Positions 17,155 to 26,293 of a DNA stretch of 64,000 nucleotides are shown here, piece by piece. A program made the position numbers and the translations under genes. Under the pieces are notes generated by a model that worked only from the letters and a program-made list of their open reading frames with translations, was not told the origin of the DNA and did no database searches. The stretch is taken from the NCBI RefSeq assembly GCF_900119495.1, contig NZ_LT632435.1, positions 384,722 through 448,721 on the forward strand, written 5' to 3'. The first letter of the stretch is position 1. Each line of letters begins with the position of its first letter. Source of the DNA: Arcanobacterium urinimassiliense (GTDB lineage Bacteria > Actinomycetota > Actinomycetes > Actinomycetales > Actinomycetaceae).

Positions 17155-18951
17155 GTGTTCCCCGCGTGAGCGGGGATGATCCTTAATACCCTTAGCGGTA
17201 ACAAACTGCACTAACGTGTTCCCCGCGTGAGCGGGGATGATCCCTCTCGAATAAAATTCAGGGCTTCTTCCTCACCGTGTTCCCCGCGTGAGCGGGGATG
17301 ATCCGTGCGTTGCCCTTCCGGATTCCGCAGCACCCGCGTGTTCCCCGCGTGAGCGGGGATGATCCTTTAGAAAATAATCTATAGAAAGCTAAAACAATGT
17401 GTTCCCCGCGTGAGCGGGGATGATCCTAATCTGTTCTTGAACGATATTAGCGATAATCGGTGTTCCCCGCGTGAGCGGGGATGATCCTGGGGCGTAATTA
17501 AAGGTTTTCCTCTCTATAGGGTGTTCCCCGCGTGAGCGGGGATGATCCCGTGTGCGCGCTACGTGCGCCACGCAATGACCCGTGTTCCCCGCGTGAGCGG
17601 GGATGATCCTATGTAAAAACTGATGTTATTCCAACTGTGCAAGTGTTCCCCGCGTGAGCGGGGATGATCCCCAGAGCGGCGCGGTCATCAGTAATCGTCA
17701 TTAGTGTTCCCCGCGTGAGCGGGGATGATCCTAGCCGCGGAGAACGGCAATGGATACCTGAGCAGTGTTCCCCGCGTGAGCGGGGATGATCCTATAAGTT
17801 GTTTCATCTTCATACGTTATTTGTGGTGTTCCCCGCGTGAGCGGGGATGATCCTGAGGGTGCGCCGGACGCGCACAAGGCGAAAACGTGTTCCCCGCGTG
17901 AGCGGGGATGATCCTAACGCCGCCGAAAAAAACGAGCAAGGAGAATGGTGTTCCCCGCGTGAGCGGGGATGATCCTTACCACCTATATATAAGATACGTG
18001 AACGCACTGTGTTCCCCGCGTGAGCGGGGATGATCCTGGCTAGTCTGGAGCGTGAGCCGAAGCATTTAGGTGTTCCCCGCGTGAGCGGGGATGATCCTGG
18101 AAATAAGTTTCTAGCCTCGTATAATAATCCGTGTTCCCCGCGTGAGCGGGGATGATCCTACCTACGGCGGCTATTCGACTGTTTCTAAGCAGTGTTCCCC
18201 GCGTGAGCGGGGATGATCCCTTTCGTTTCAACGTTTCAATATCAGTAACCTGGTGTTCCCCGCGTGAGCGGGGATGATCCTAGAAAATGCTGAAGCGAAA
18301 CTCCGCGGACTCGGTGTTCCCCGCGTGAGCGGGGATGATCCTGGGAAAGACCGCGGCAGCTGGGTTTACGTGATGTGTTCCCCGCGTGAGCGGGGATGAT
18401 CCCCGAACACGGCGTTTTAGGTGAGAAAGAAAAAAGTGTTCCCCGCGTGAGCGGGGATGATCCGGCACATACCCGGTAGAAGTACTAGGCTGTAAGGTGT
18501 TCCCCGCGTGAGCGGGGATGATCCTAACGGGGTAGGCGCTGAAGATGCCGCCGAAGCGTGTTCCCCGCGTGAGCGGGGATGATCCTTGGTATCTTGCCTG
18601 CCGGGATTCCGGATCAGGAGTGTTCCCTGCGTGAGCGGGGATGATCCCGAGCTTATGCACGCTATCGGAATGATAGTGGTGTGTTCCCCGCGTGAGCGGG
18701 GATGATCCTAATACCATGAAGCCAAGGGGACGGTCACCATCGTGTTCCCCGCGTGAGCGGGGATGATTCCACCATTCTGCCCGCTTAACATCGACGGCTT
18801 CAGTGTTCCCCGCGTGAGTGGGGATGATCCTGTTTGCAAGACGGCGAAAACTATCGTTAATGAATGTTCCCCGCGTGAGCGAGGATGATTCTACTATAAC
18901 TTTAAGCGATGCTAGAATTTTTCTGTATTTCCCGCGTGAGTGGATGATTTC
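17155..18951 (+). CRISPR. Type I-E CRISPR array, 30 repeats, trailer end degenerate
   Basis: Repeats of 28 bp (beginning GTGTTCCCCGCG, ending GGGGATGATCC, with internal 7-bp stem TCCCCGC/GCGGGGA) recur every 61 bp from 17155 to 18558, then at 18620, 18681, 18742, 18803, 18864 and 18925. Spacers are 33 bp; the one before 18620 is 34. The first 24 repeats look identical. Changes appear at 18620 (one C to T), 18742, 18803, 18864 and most severely at 18925, which is shortened. Decay at the far end puts the leader at the cas2 side and transcription on the plus strand. The first base of the spacers is T in 20 of 29 and never A. Confidence 0.98.
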
Positions 18952-19099
18952 CGAAGAAGCGTTCGTTACTTGGCTTTACTGCGAGTTTATCCTGGTGTGG
19001 GAAGCTAGCGAAGCTAGTGGGCTTTTAGCTCAAAAGGTAGAAAGCTTTAAGGCTGATATAGTGCACGATTCTCAGAAAATTCAAACAATAAAGGAGTAA
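18944..19099 (+). CDS. Possible 51-residue protein embedded in the CRISPR trailer
   Basis: Short open frame starting with the ATG of the last, degenerate repeat (MISEEAFVTWLYCEF...) and ending 5 bp before the HTH gene. The frame is open back to 18818 through two more repeats, but that part is just translated repeat and spacer. The purine-rich GTGAGTGG from the repeat sits directly before the ATG, too close for a normal ribosome site. The product is amphipathic and acidic with no recognisable motif. It could be a real partner of the HTH gene, or the remains of one. Confidence 0.35.
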   Translation: MISEEAFVTWLYCEFILVWEASEASGLLAQKVESFKADIVHDSQKIQTIKE

Positions 19100-19104
19100 A
19101 GCGA

Positions 19105-19518
19105 ATGAATGGAGCTACCTTACGCGCCTACAGGCAAATTATTGGTATAGGGCAAGAAGATTTAGCAATCCGCCTAGGCTATAAAGACCGGAAAACGATA
19201 CAACGCTGGGAAAACGAGTCTTGGCCTATACCACCCGAGTCTGCTGCACAAATCGAAAAACTTTATCTAGACCGGATAGACGAAATTGAGGATTATTTAG
19301 ATCAGGTAGAATATTCTATTGAAGAAACAGATAGTGGAGAGTCGGAAGAGATAGTGCTATCTATTTATCGTTCTGCTTCTTCATATCGGCGTGGCATGGG
19401 AGAAGACGCAAAATTAATGTCCTGGAGTGAGCATAGCGCTAAAATGGCTGTGCTTTGCGCTAGACTCACTGCGCTCGGATACAAGGCACGGGTTGATTAT
19501 GTAATTGAAGAAAACTAA
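19105..19518 (+). CDS. HTH (XRE/DUF1870-like) protein inside the CRISPR locus
   Basis: 137 residues with a good site (AAAGGAG, 6 bp before the ATG). Residues about 5-50 form an XRE-type helix-turn-helix: LRAYRQIIGIGQEDLA ... 'KTIQRWENES', ending with 'WPIPPE', which recalls the DUF1870 pattern. The C-terminal 85 residues are acidic then helical and were not recognised. It lies between the main CRISPR array and two stranded repeats, so it was inserted into, or arose in, the old end of the array. Possible roles are autoregulator, antitoxin-like protein or anti-CRISPR-associated-type regulator; none is demonstrated. Confidence 0.75.
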   Translation: MNGATLRAYRQIIGIGQEDLAIRLGYKDRKTIQRWENESWPIPPESAAQIEKLYLDRIDEIEDYLDQVEYSIEETDSGESEEIVLSIYRSASSYRRGMGEDAKLMSWSEHSAKMAVLCARLTALGYKARVDYVIEEN

Positions 19519-19532
19519 CAGTATGTGACTTA

Positions 19533-19621
19533 GTGTTCCCTGCGTGAGCGGGGATGATTTCAAACAAAGTGGGCATATTATTAGCTATTTTGGTGTTTCT
19601 TGTGTGAGTAGAGGATATTTT
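19533..19621 (+). repeat. Two stranded CRISPR repeats beyond the HTH gene
   Basis: A well preserved repeat at 19533-19560 shares the CCCTGCG variant seen at 18620. A very degenerate one follows at 19593 (60 bp later, GTGTTTCTTGTGTGAG...). They are about 608 bp beyond the last repeat of the main array, close to ten array periods, with the HTH cassette between. They show that the ancestral array once extended this far. Confidence 0.85.
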
Positions 19622-19686
19622 TACCCTGCGTTGTCTAAGAATTTATTAGGAATTACTTAGTAATTTTGGGCAATAACTTTTATACA

Positions 19687-19797
19687 ATGAGGTATGTATG
19701 TACTTATCGCCCAGATGCAGTATTTAGATGGCGTTTAGATAATGCGGAACCTGTTGGGAATGTGCTTTGGACAATACTAGGAAAGAGTAATGATTAG
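19687..19797 (+). CDS. Tiny ORF overlapping the next gene
   Basis: A 36-residue frame (MRYVCTYRPDAVFRWRL...) whose TAG overlaps the start of the 83-residue gene by 8 bp. Translational coupling of the overlapping pair is possible. There is no clear ribosome site. It could be a degraded C-terminal fragment of a larger protein, for example a toxin whose immunity gene follows, but the sequence alone does not prove it is expressed. Confidence 0.2.
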   Translation: MRYVCTYRPDAVFRWRLDNAEPVGNVLWTILGKSND

Positions 19798-20041
19798 TTT
19801 AGAAGAAGCAATCAAACTAGCTGAAGCGCGCTTTCACGAAATGTTTAAGAATAGGCAAGTAGAGTTTTCGCATATTCGTGAAGACGATAACTACTACGCT
19901 TTAGGTAATGATAAAAAATATCGGGTTATTGGGCAACCTGCTTTTCTAGTAGATAAGACTACCGGCGAAGTAATACCTTTTAACGGTAATCCTTTTCATG
20001 GCTATGGAAAGCTACTCTCTAAAATGCGGAAAATTAGATAA
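19790..20041 (+). CDS. Small protein, immunity-protein-like (Imm35/YrhB-type pattern)
   Basis: 83 residues. Begins with an amphipathic helix (MISLEEAIKLAEARF) and contains 'YRVIGQPAFLVDKTTGEV', the 'P.FLVDK.TG.v' pattern common in Imm35/YrhB-like immunity proteins. Those often lie next to polymorphic toxins or as orphan immunity genes. It ends the AT-rich island, about 230 bp before the tRNA-Ser genes. No toxin is visible nearby. Family call is tentative. Confidence 0.5.
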   Translation: MISLEEAIKLAEARFHEMFKNRQVEFSHIREDDNYYALGNDKKYRVIGQPAFLVDKTTGEVIPFNGNPFHGYGKLLSKMRKIR

Positions 20042-20229
20042 AAGAAACTTTCTCGGATCTTTTAACTACCACAAACGAGAATCTTTTAACTGCCACAAAC
20101 AAATTGTGTTTCTTGATTATTTACCACTCCTAGCAGTACCCCTATAGTGCCCTTCAGAGCCATAAAGTCACTTAAAACTACCTAAATTTATTTAAAGAAC
20201 TACCGTCACTTTTCGGCTTAAAATCAACG

Positions 20230-20262
20230 AAAACCCCGCTAAATCAATGATTCAGCGGGGCT
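20230..20262 (-). terminator. Terminator downstream of the tRNA-Ser genes
   Basis: Inverted repeat CCCCGCT/AGCGGGG (20234-20240 and 20254-20260), followed on the minus strand by TTTT. It ends the minus-strand unit tRNA-Ser(TGA), tRNA-Ser(GCT), possibly starting at serS. Confidence 0.75.
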
Positions 20263-20267
20263 ACTGG

Positions 20268-20356
20268 CGGAGACGGAGGGATTTGAACCCTCGAGCCGCT
20301 TTTATGCAACTACTCCCTTAGCAGGGGAGCGCTTTCGACCACTCAGCCACGTCTCC
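20268..20356 (-). tRNA. tRNA-Ser (anticodon GCT)
   Basis: On the minus strand the acceptor stem GGAGACG pairs with CGTCTCC, followed by discriminator G. The anticodon loop reads CTGCTAA (GCT), the variable arm is long as in serine tRNAs, and the T arm contains GGGTTCAAATCCC. CCA is not encoded. Confidence 0.95.
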
Positions 20357-20420
20357 TAACGCTATAAAATGATAGCGGACTTGCTACTATTTCAGCAATT
20401 CTGTATTTATTTATCACTTG

Positions 20421-20507
20421 CGGAGAGTGGGGGATTCGAACCCCCGATGCGCTTGCACGCATACCGGTTTTCAAGACCGGCTCATTCGGCCACTCTGACA
20501 ACTCTCC
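20421..20507 (-). tRNA. tRNA-Ser (anticodon TGA)
   Basis: Minus-strand acceptor stem GGAGAGT/ACTCTCC with discriminator G. The anticodon loop is CTTGAAA (TGA). A long variable arm and a T arm with GGGTTCGAATCCC are present. CCA is not encoded. It lies 64 bp from the other serine tRNA and about 100 bp after serS. Confidence 0.95.
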
Positions 20508-20608
20508 CGATTGGCGCCTTAATATAAAATCGGCGCTTCTCGATTCTAAATGAAACTTTTGCCGCAGCGAAACCGGTCGCCCCGGCTCCGCAAAAAATCA
20601 CTTCTTTT

Positions 20609-21898
20609 TTAAGCAGATGGGCCTTTTTCTACTGGCTCAATTAGTTCTTTTCCACCTAGATACGGGCGTAAGGCCACGGGCACGTATAGTGAGCCATCTG
20701 CCTGCTGATGATTTTCTAGCATAGCTACTAGCCAGCGCGTAGTGGCCAGAGTGCCGTTTAGAGTAGCAGCTACTGCCGTATTTCCTTCAGCGGTGCGATA
20801 GCGGATATTGAGCCGCCGCGCCTGGAAAGTAGTGCAGTTGGAGGTAGAAGTAATTTCCATATAGCGATTCTGGGTAGGTAGCCAGGCTTCGCAGTCATAT
20901 TTCTTTGCGGCAGAATCACCTAAATCTCCGGCCGCCGTATTAATCACGCGGTAGGGAAGCTCTGCTTTCGCAATCATTTCTTCTTCCCAAGCTAGCAACC
21001 GCTCATGCTCAGCCGCTGCTTCTGCCGGCGCACAATATGAAAACATTTCCACCTTGTTGAACTGATGTACGCGAATAATTCCCCGGGTATCTTTCCCGTA
21101 AGAACCTGCTTCGCGCCGATAGCAGGTAGACCAGCCGGTATAGCGGCGGGGCCCGGCAGATAAATCAATAATTTCGTCTTTATGATATCCAGCTAATGCC
21201 ACTTCGGAAGTGCCGGTCAGATAGAGATCATCTGCCGGTAAATAATAAATTTCATCGGCATGGGCACCCAAAAATCCAGTACCGCCCATAATATCCGGAT
21301 TCACCAACGTAGGAGTGGTGAGCATCGTGAATCCATATTTTTCTGCCTGATCCACGGCCGCAGTGAGCAGAGCCAATTCCAGCCGCGCACCAATCCCCTT
21401 CAGATAGTAGAAACGAGAACCCGATACTTTCGTGCCCCGCTCCATATCTACAGCATCTATGCCCTCGGCAATATCTAAATGATCGCGCGGGGTAAATCCG
21501 GCAGCAGCAAAATCACGCGGAGTGCCCACATGCTTCAACACTTCGTAATCGTCTTCTCCGCCCTCAGGTACATTTTCCCCAATCAGATTGGGCAATTGCC
21601 GCATAGCTGTATTGAACTCGTCTGCGGCCGCATTTGCCGCATTCTCTAAGTCCTTTACTTCTTTCGACATTTCTTTCGCGCGCTGTAAAATTTGGGGGCG
21701 CTCCTCCGCGGAGGCTTTCCCGATAGTGCGCGAAAGATTTTTTTGCTCGGCACGCAGATTCTCGAATGCCTGTAAAGAAGATCGCCGTTTTTCATCGGCA
21801 GCGAGGATTTCGTCGATTAAACCTTCGTTTGCACGGCGGGCACGCTGCGAAGCCCGCGCATATTCCGGATTTTCTCTGATGGTACGGATATCAATCAT
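20609..21898 (-). CDS. serS: Seryl-tRNA synthetase
   Basis: Charges tRNA-Ser and tRNA-Sec with serine. 429 residues, usual length. N-terminus [15 protein letters not shown] leads into the antiparallel coiled-coil arm (about 30-100) that grips the long variable arm of tRNA-Ser. Class II motifs are visible: '[12 protein letters not shown]', '[27 protein letters not shown]' (motif 2) and '[18 protein letters not shown]' (motif 3). Two tRNA-Ser genes follow on the same strand, so enzyme and substrates may share a transcript. Confidence 0.97.
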   Translation of the reverse strand: MIDIRTIRENPEYARASQRARRANEGLIDEILAADEKRRSSLQAFENLRAEQKNLSRTIGKASAEERPQILQRAKEMSKEVKDLENAANAAADEFNTAMRQLPNLIGENVPEGGEDDYEVLKHVGTPRDFAAAGFTPRDHLDIAEGIDAVDMERGTKVSGSRFYYLKGIGARLELALLTAAVDQAEKYGFTMLTTPTLVNPDIMGGTGFLGAHADEIYYLPADDLYLTGTSEVALAGYHKDEIIDLSAGPRRYTGWSTCYRREAGSYGKDTRGIIRVHQFNKVEMFSYCAPAEAAAEHERLLAWEEEMIAKAELPYRVINTAAGDLGDSAAKKYDCEAWLPTQNRYMEITSTSNCTTFQARRLNIRYRTAEGNTAVAATLNGTLATTRWLVAMLENHQQADGSLYVPVALRPYLGGKELIEPVEKGPSA

Positions 21899-21965
21899 AC
21901 CTATAAGAATACGCGCGAAGCTGCGCAGCTGCTAATCCAAGCCTTTTCCGTGCGCTAAAGCTCTT

Positions 21966-24900
21966 TTAAAGCTCTTTTGCTTTGCGAATTTTTCGGCGAA
22001 TGAAAATTCCGCCTCCGGCCGTTCCTACTGCTCCCAGCAGCATACCGCCAATTTTTATACCCGTCTTTTCCAGCATTTCTCTGTTATCCGCCGCAATGCG
22101 AGCATGCCAATCATCTTCCGCAGTCACTACCTTTCCACTATAGGGGCTTTCGCCTTGTGCTTTTGCGCGGTCGTGATGCTTATTTCCAGCTTCTAATCCG
22201 CGCAATTCTCCTTGGCAGATAATGCTTTCTCCTACATCCAGCGTGCGGCGTGGGCAGCTAATTTTTTCTACTTCTCCACTGCCCTCCAAGGTGCGATCAG
22301 TGACGGTGATATTTTGCAGATCAACATTCCCCGTATTGGTGAGCTGGAACGATAACGGTACCGGCGTTTTTGCTTTCGCTGCGGGAATCTCTAAAGCGGC
22401 GCTCGCGCTATCTCGATCCCCTTGTGCCAAACCGCTCTCGGTATCGTATTTTTCTACAGAAATCTCTAATTTTTCGGGAGTAGTAGTGCGCACGGTATTA
22501 GATTGCCGCGGCACACCGTTATAGATTTCTTGGAAAGTATTTTCATACTGTCCCGGGCGTATCCGCTCCATTTGCAGATACAAATCGAAGCCTTGCTCCA
22601 AATCGAGTCGGCTATTGACCAACTCTAAATAATCTGCCGTCGCATGTGCCTCAATTACTCCGTCTTTATCTTCTACCTCTAAGAAGCAGGCATAGCCAGA
22701 TAAACTTTGGCATTCGGTGCCAATTTTCTGCTGAGCAATAATTTCGCCGCTCTGTGCTAGGCGCTTTTCGCCGGCATATAAATCGCGTGCCGCCACCATC
22801 ACCCAAGTGCCGTTGAAGTGGTCAGCTTGCTCTGCATAGTCATCGTGTATATTCCAAGATTCGGCGGCATATCCGCGCTCCGCTGGCAAAATAGCAGAAC
22901 TTAAACGGTAGTTAAACAGTTTTCCTATTTCTATTTCTCCATCGGCTAGGCTTTTTCCGCCAATTTCGATATTCACATCTTTTTGCGGATTAATTTCTTG
23001 CAGCGGATTAGCCACTACCGGAGTACTAATTTGCATATTCTCGATATTTTGTTGCGCGCTGTTCTTAATCGTATACCCCGATTTTGCTTTCTTTACCTGC
23101 GCAGGAATATATATAAAATACTCTTGCCCGAGTAGCTCTTGGTCAATTATGGAACTCGCCAAAGGATCAATAGGGCGCTGGGCATAGGTAGCTAAGTCGA
23201 GATTTGAATCTTCTGCGGCAATAGTTTCTCCGGCGTTATTCTTATGAGCCACGGTTTTGGCAAAAATATACGCCTTTCCGTCTTTTATCTGTATAGTAAA
23301 TTTCTCCGTCACGGTTGCGCCCGTTGCTTTATTGACCACGCTTATTTGCTTTGCATCAAGCGTGAGATAATCTTCGTCAAAATCGTCAATCATTCCTAAT
23401 TTATGTATGTCATAAGCAATCTCTGCGCGCGACGGCCGAGCATCGAGGCGGAGACGGTAGAGAATCGTATCTCCTTGTACCAGTACTTTCCCGTCTATAT
23501 CGGCTAACTGGGTATTCAAATCTTCTTTATTCGGCTCTACCAGTGGGATATACACGCGCGGGATATCGGTGCTGCGCACCTGATTATTGATTTTAATAAA
23601 GGCTTGGTTGGCTACTTGACTTCCCGGAGTGACGTCGAGAGTAGTTTTTCCCGTGAAGCGCAGCAGCAGCGCCCCCGCTTTCTTTAAGTTAAGTAAATTA
23701 TCTTTAATCCACGCTTCAGTAAAAGTTGCGGTGAATTCGCTGCGTTCATCGTTAAAAGTTAGTTCGTACGCAGAGCGGGGAATAGCTTTATTGGTGCGCG
23801 TATCGTAAAACTCAATAGATTCTTTTTCTAATTGAAAGTGTTTATCGTAGGTATCGCGCACTGCGAATTTCTCTAATGCGTAGGCACTCTCCCCTGCTTC
23901 TGCGGGCCACTGCAGATCCACATCCACTAAGTACTCCAATATTTGCCCCGGGAATACGGCTTGCCCGGCAATCGAAGATTGATCTCCTCCCTGCGATGCA
24001 GCAGCGAGCACATCTTTTTTATCTTTCCCGTTCCAGATAAATACGGGAGGATTATTAGTGGGAATTTTTTCGGAATTCCACATTTCCCAGCCGCCGTTAT
24101 GCAAGGTAATCACTTGATTATTGGTGTCGGTATCCGGCCCGAGCGGGCGAAACTTTCCGGCGATATAGAGTTTCATCGGCACATCGGCTTCGTTGTGGGC
24201 AGTGCGTGCTAAAAAGGCTGGCAAAGCTTGTGCCGTAGTGATGTTTTGGGCGGTTTGAATAGAAAATTCTGCCGTCACATCTTCATTTCCATAGAAAACG
24301 CGGGCTTGCGAAGTATCGGTGAAATCCACAAAACGTGCTGCTTCTCGCCAATCATCTACTAGCGAATAAGAAGTGAGTGGCGAAGCTAAATTTTTCCGAA
24401 TTTTTCCGTTTACCACCGCTCCTACGCTGTCTCCGTGCAGAAAGAGTTTTCTATCGGCGCCTTTAGCATTACTCCATTCTGGATCATAGCTCTGCAGAGC
24501 TCCATTTATATCCAGTACCCAAGCTTTATCGGGTTGCGGCGTCACTTTTTTCGTCTCTTTTATCTCGGTGCTTTGGCAAAGAGTCATCTCTTTATCCCAA
24601 CAGGCACTGCCCTGATCGGGAATTGAATAATCGTGAGCAGAGGCGCCAGCTTGCTGCGGCACAATCAAGGTGTAATTTCCTACCTGCTGCGGATGAATAG
24701 TAGCTACTACCGATTTTGCTTCTTTCTTTATCTCTGCCGGCACGGCTTTCCCGTTCTGATCCACCACTTGGGGAGTGCCAATAGTGATTCCCTCGGCGAG
24801 AATTTCATCGCGCAAAATTAACGTAGTAGTATCTCCCATTCCCATGCCGGTGATTCGAGCTTGATAGCTCATATTGGCTGCTACTTGGAAATCGCTCGCT

Positions 24901-25892
24901 TTCCCATCTGCACTGCGTAGTTCCTTTTGTGGCGCTGGAGCTGGCAAATTCCACGTTTCATGCGCATTTCGATCAGCAGTATCTACCGCTTTTGCCATAT
25001 GCCCTTGCTGAGGAATCTGTACATCAAACCAATAGCGGCCGGCCGGCCAAATTTCCCAACCGAAATCAGCAGGAGTAAATTCGGGAGATTCCTTAGTGGC
25101 CTTATTGGCGATAGTAAAGCCTTTCTGGGCTTGTTTTTGCGCAGTCCCTTGCGCAGGATAGGAATCCCAATTTAAGAGAATTTTTCCAGTGACTTCTTCG
25201 GAGATAGTGGTATCGGCATAGGCAGTAATTGCGTCAGATACGCTTTCTTTACCCCCTACTTGCACTGCTCCTGCTTGTGCCTTAGTGGAAATTTCCAGCT
25301 GATAATTACGAGGTGGTTCATTCTCGGCGAGAGCTACGCACACAATATCGGCGTTCGGCCGGATATGAGAGATAAATTCGTCGTGAATTTTTTGAATATA
25401 TGGCTGATAAGCAGTATTTGCTCGGTATCCAACTAGTGAATTTATAGCACTCGGCCAGTAATACGCATAATTTTTCTGCCAAAATTCGCTCGTGGCACCA
25501 GCTGCGTACGGGTACTGCGGATCATCTACCATTGCCACTCCGAGCTGCACCACTCGCGCGTGCTGAGTGCCGGTACGCTGGCGGGCTTCCGCTAAAGCAG
25601 TATTACATACGCGAGTGGCTTTATTTCGAAAAATACTATTGTGGGCGCCCGGATTTTTACTGAGGAAATGATTTATCGAAGCGCCGTCCCAGCCCTGCTG
25701 GGGATTATCGGGATTGTCGTAGGTGTAGAGCCAAAAATGATTCGCGCTCTCGCCGCTGCTCCCTCCTACCGAACCGCCGCCTCCTACTTCTCCGCGCGCC
25801 CCTAGGGGAAGCAGAAACAGCCCGAGCAGCAAAAGCACTATTCCGCCGCTGGCGGTAATTTTATTCCGATTATTTCGGATGCCGTCTTGCAT
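21966..25892 (-). CDS. Large cell-surface protein with atypical sorting signal
   Basis: 1308 residues from the ATG at 25892, chosen because GAGGAG precedes it and it opens with a signal peptide (NNRNKITASG, then an LLLLGLFLLPL core). The body holds an N-terminal region with scattered cysteines, then repeated Ig-like/DUF11-type beta domains ('LTNTGNVDLQNITVTD' near the C-terminus is typical). The end has the layout of a sortase substrate: a short motif, a hydrophobic Gly-rich helix (IGGMLLGAVGTAGGG) and a basic tail (RRKIRKAKEL). The motif reads LEKTG instead of LPxTG. Likely adhesin or fimbria-like surface protein; ligand unknown. Confidence 0.75.
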   Translation of the reverse strand: MQDGIRNNRNKITASGGIVLLLLGLFLLPLGARGEVGGGGSVGGSSGESANHFWLYTYDNPDNPQQGWDGASINHFLSKNPGAHNSIFRNKATRVCNTALAEARQRTGTQHARVVQLGVAMVDDPQYPYAAGATSEFWQKNYAYYWPSAINSLVGYRANTAYQPYIQKIHDEFISHIRPNADIVCVALAENEPPRNYQLEISTKAQAGAVQVGGKESVSDAITAYADTTISEEVTGKILLNWDSYPAQGTAQKQAQKGFTIANKATKESPEFTPADFGWEIWPAGRYWFDVQIPQQGHMAKAVDTADRNAHETWNLPAPAPQKELRSADGKASDFQVAANMSYQARITGMGMGDTTTLILRDEILAEGITIGTPQVVDQNGKAVPAEIKKEAKSVVATIHPQQVGNYTLIVPQQAGASAHDYSIPDQGSACWDKEMTLCQSTEIKETKKVTPQPDKAWVLDINGALQSYDPEWSNAKGADRKLFLHGDSVGAVVNGKIRKNLASPLTSYSLVDDWREAARFVDFTDTSQARVFYGNEDVTAEFSIQTAQNITTAQALPAFLARTAHNEADVPMKLYIAGKFRPLGPDTDTNNQVITLHNGGWEMWNSEKIPTNNPPVFIWNGKDKKDVLAAASQGGDQSSIAGQAVFPGQILEYLVDVDLQWPAEAGESAYALEKFAVRDTYDKHFQLEKESIEFYDTRTNKAIPRSAYELTFNDERSEFTATFTEAWIKDNLLNLKKAGALLLRFTGKTTLDVTPGSQVANQAFIKINNQVRSTDIPRVYIPLVEPNKEDLNTQLADIDGKVLVQGDTILYRLRLDARPSRAEIAYDIHKLGMIDDFDEDYLTLDAKQISVVNKATGATVTEKFTIQIKDGKAYIFAKTVAHKNNAGETIAAEDSNLDLATYAQRPIDPLASSIIDQELLGQEYFIYIPAQVKKAKSGYTIKNSAQQNIENMQISTPVVANPLQEINPQKDVNIEIGGKSLADGEIEIGKLFNYRLSSAILPAERGYAAESWNIHDDYAEQADHFNGTWVMVAARDLYAGEKRLAQSGEIIAQQKIGTECQSLSGYACFLEVEDKDGVIEAHATADYLELVNSRLDLEQGFDLYLQMERIRPGQYENTFQEIYNGVPRQSNTVRTTTPEKLEISVEKYDTESGLAQGDRDSASAALEIPAAKAKTPVPLSFQLTNTGNVDLQNITVTDRTLEGSGEVEKISCPRRTLDVGESIICQGELRGLEAGNKHHDRAKAQGESPYSGKVVTAEDDWHARIAADNREMLEKTGIKIGGMLLGAVGTAGGGIFIRRKIRKAKEL

Positions 25893-26234
25893 ATTATTCT
25901 CCTCAGATATCCTAATTTGTGCTTTAGAACTGCTCTTTCGCACTTGCACGGCACGGCAGCACTTCTTGAAGCAGTGTTTTCTTCAGTTTGCGCAATATCG
26001 CCCTTTTTGTATCGGAAGAGATTTAATATGTGCATGCTTCTTCTGCAGAGGAGGACTGTGGACAATCTGAAACAGGGTGGGTGCATTGCGCGTGATGGGC
26101 TAAGCGAACAGGGCGGGGCACCGTACGTGGCGGGGGCACCGTAGGCGGCGGGTGCAAACGAGTGTGACGACACAAACGAGCGGGAAAAATCTTGGTAAAA
26201 AATAGCGTGGGAAGAATAGCGCGCGAAAAATAGC
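25893..26234. other. Intergenic region upstream of the surface-protein gene
   Basis: About 340 bp with no supported gene; open frames here lack codon bias and ribosome sites. GC-rich direct repeats around 26118-26155 (GGCACCGTA) are the only structure noticed. It presumably holds the promoter for the surface protein. Confidence 0.4.
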
Positions 26235-26263
26235 GAGGGCGGAAAAACCAGTTTTCCGCCCTC
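26235..26263 (-). terminator. Terminator after the ABC exporter genes
   Basis: Perfect 12-bp inverted repeat GAGGGCGGAAAA/TTTTCCGCCCTC with a 5-base loop. A T-rich stretch (GCTATTTTTC) follows on the minus strand. Confidence 0.75.
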
Positions 26264-26293
26264 GGTGTAGGTATTTAGTATCGGAGTATTTCT

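Noticed and set aside
17389..18717. Four minus-strand ORFs with repeated peptides such as SSPLTRGT and IIPAHAGNT
   Set aside because: They are translations of the CRISPR repeats and spacers; well-known annotation artefacts.
18944..19518. Idea that the HTH cassette evolved in place from CRISPR units, because its span is close to ten array periods
   Set aside because: No repeat-like sequence was found at the expected 61-bp positions inside it; the spacing may be chance.
25838..26173. 111-codon minus-strand ORF before the surface-protein gene
   Set aside because: Overlaps the signal-peptide start of that gene, has no ribosome site, and has an unlikely composition.
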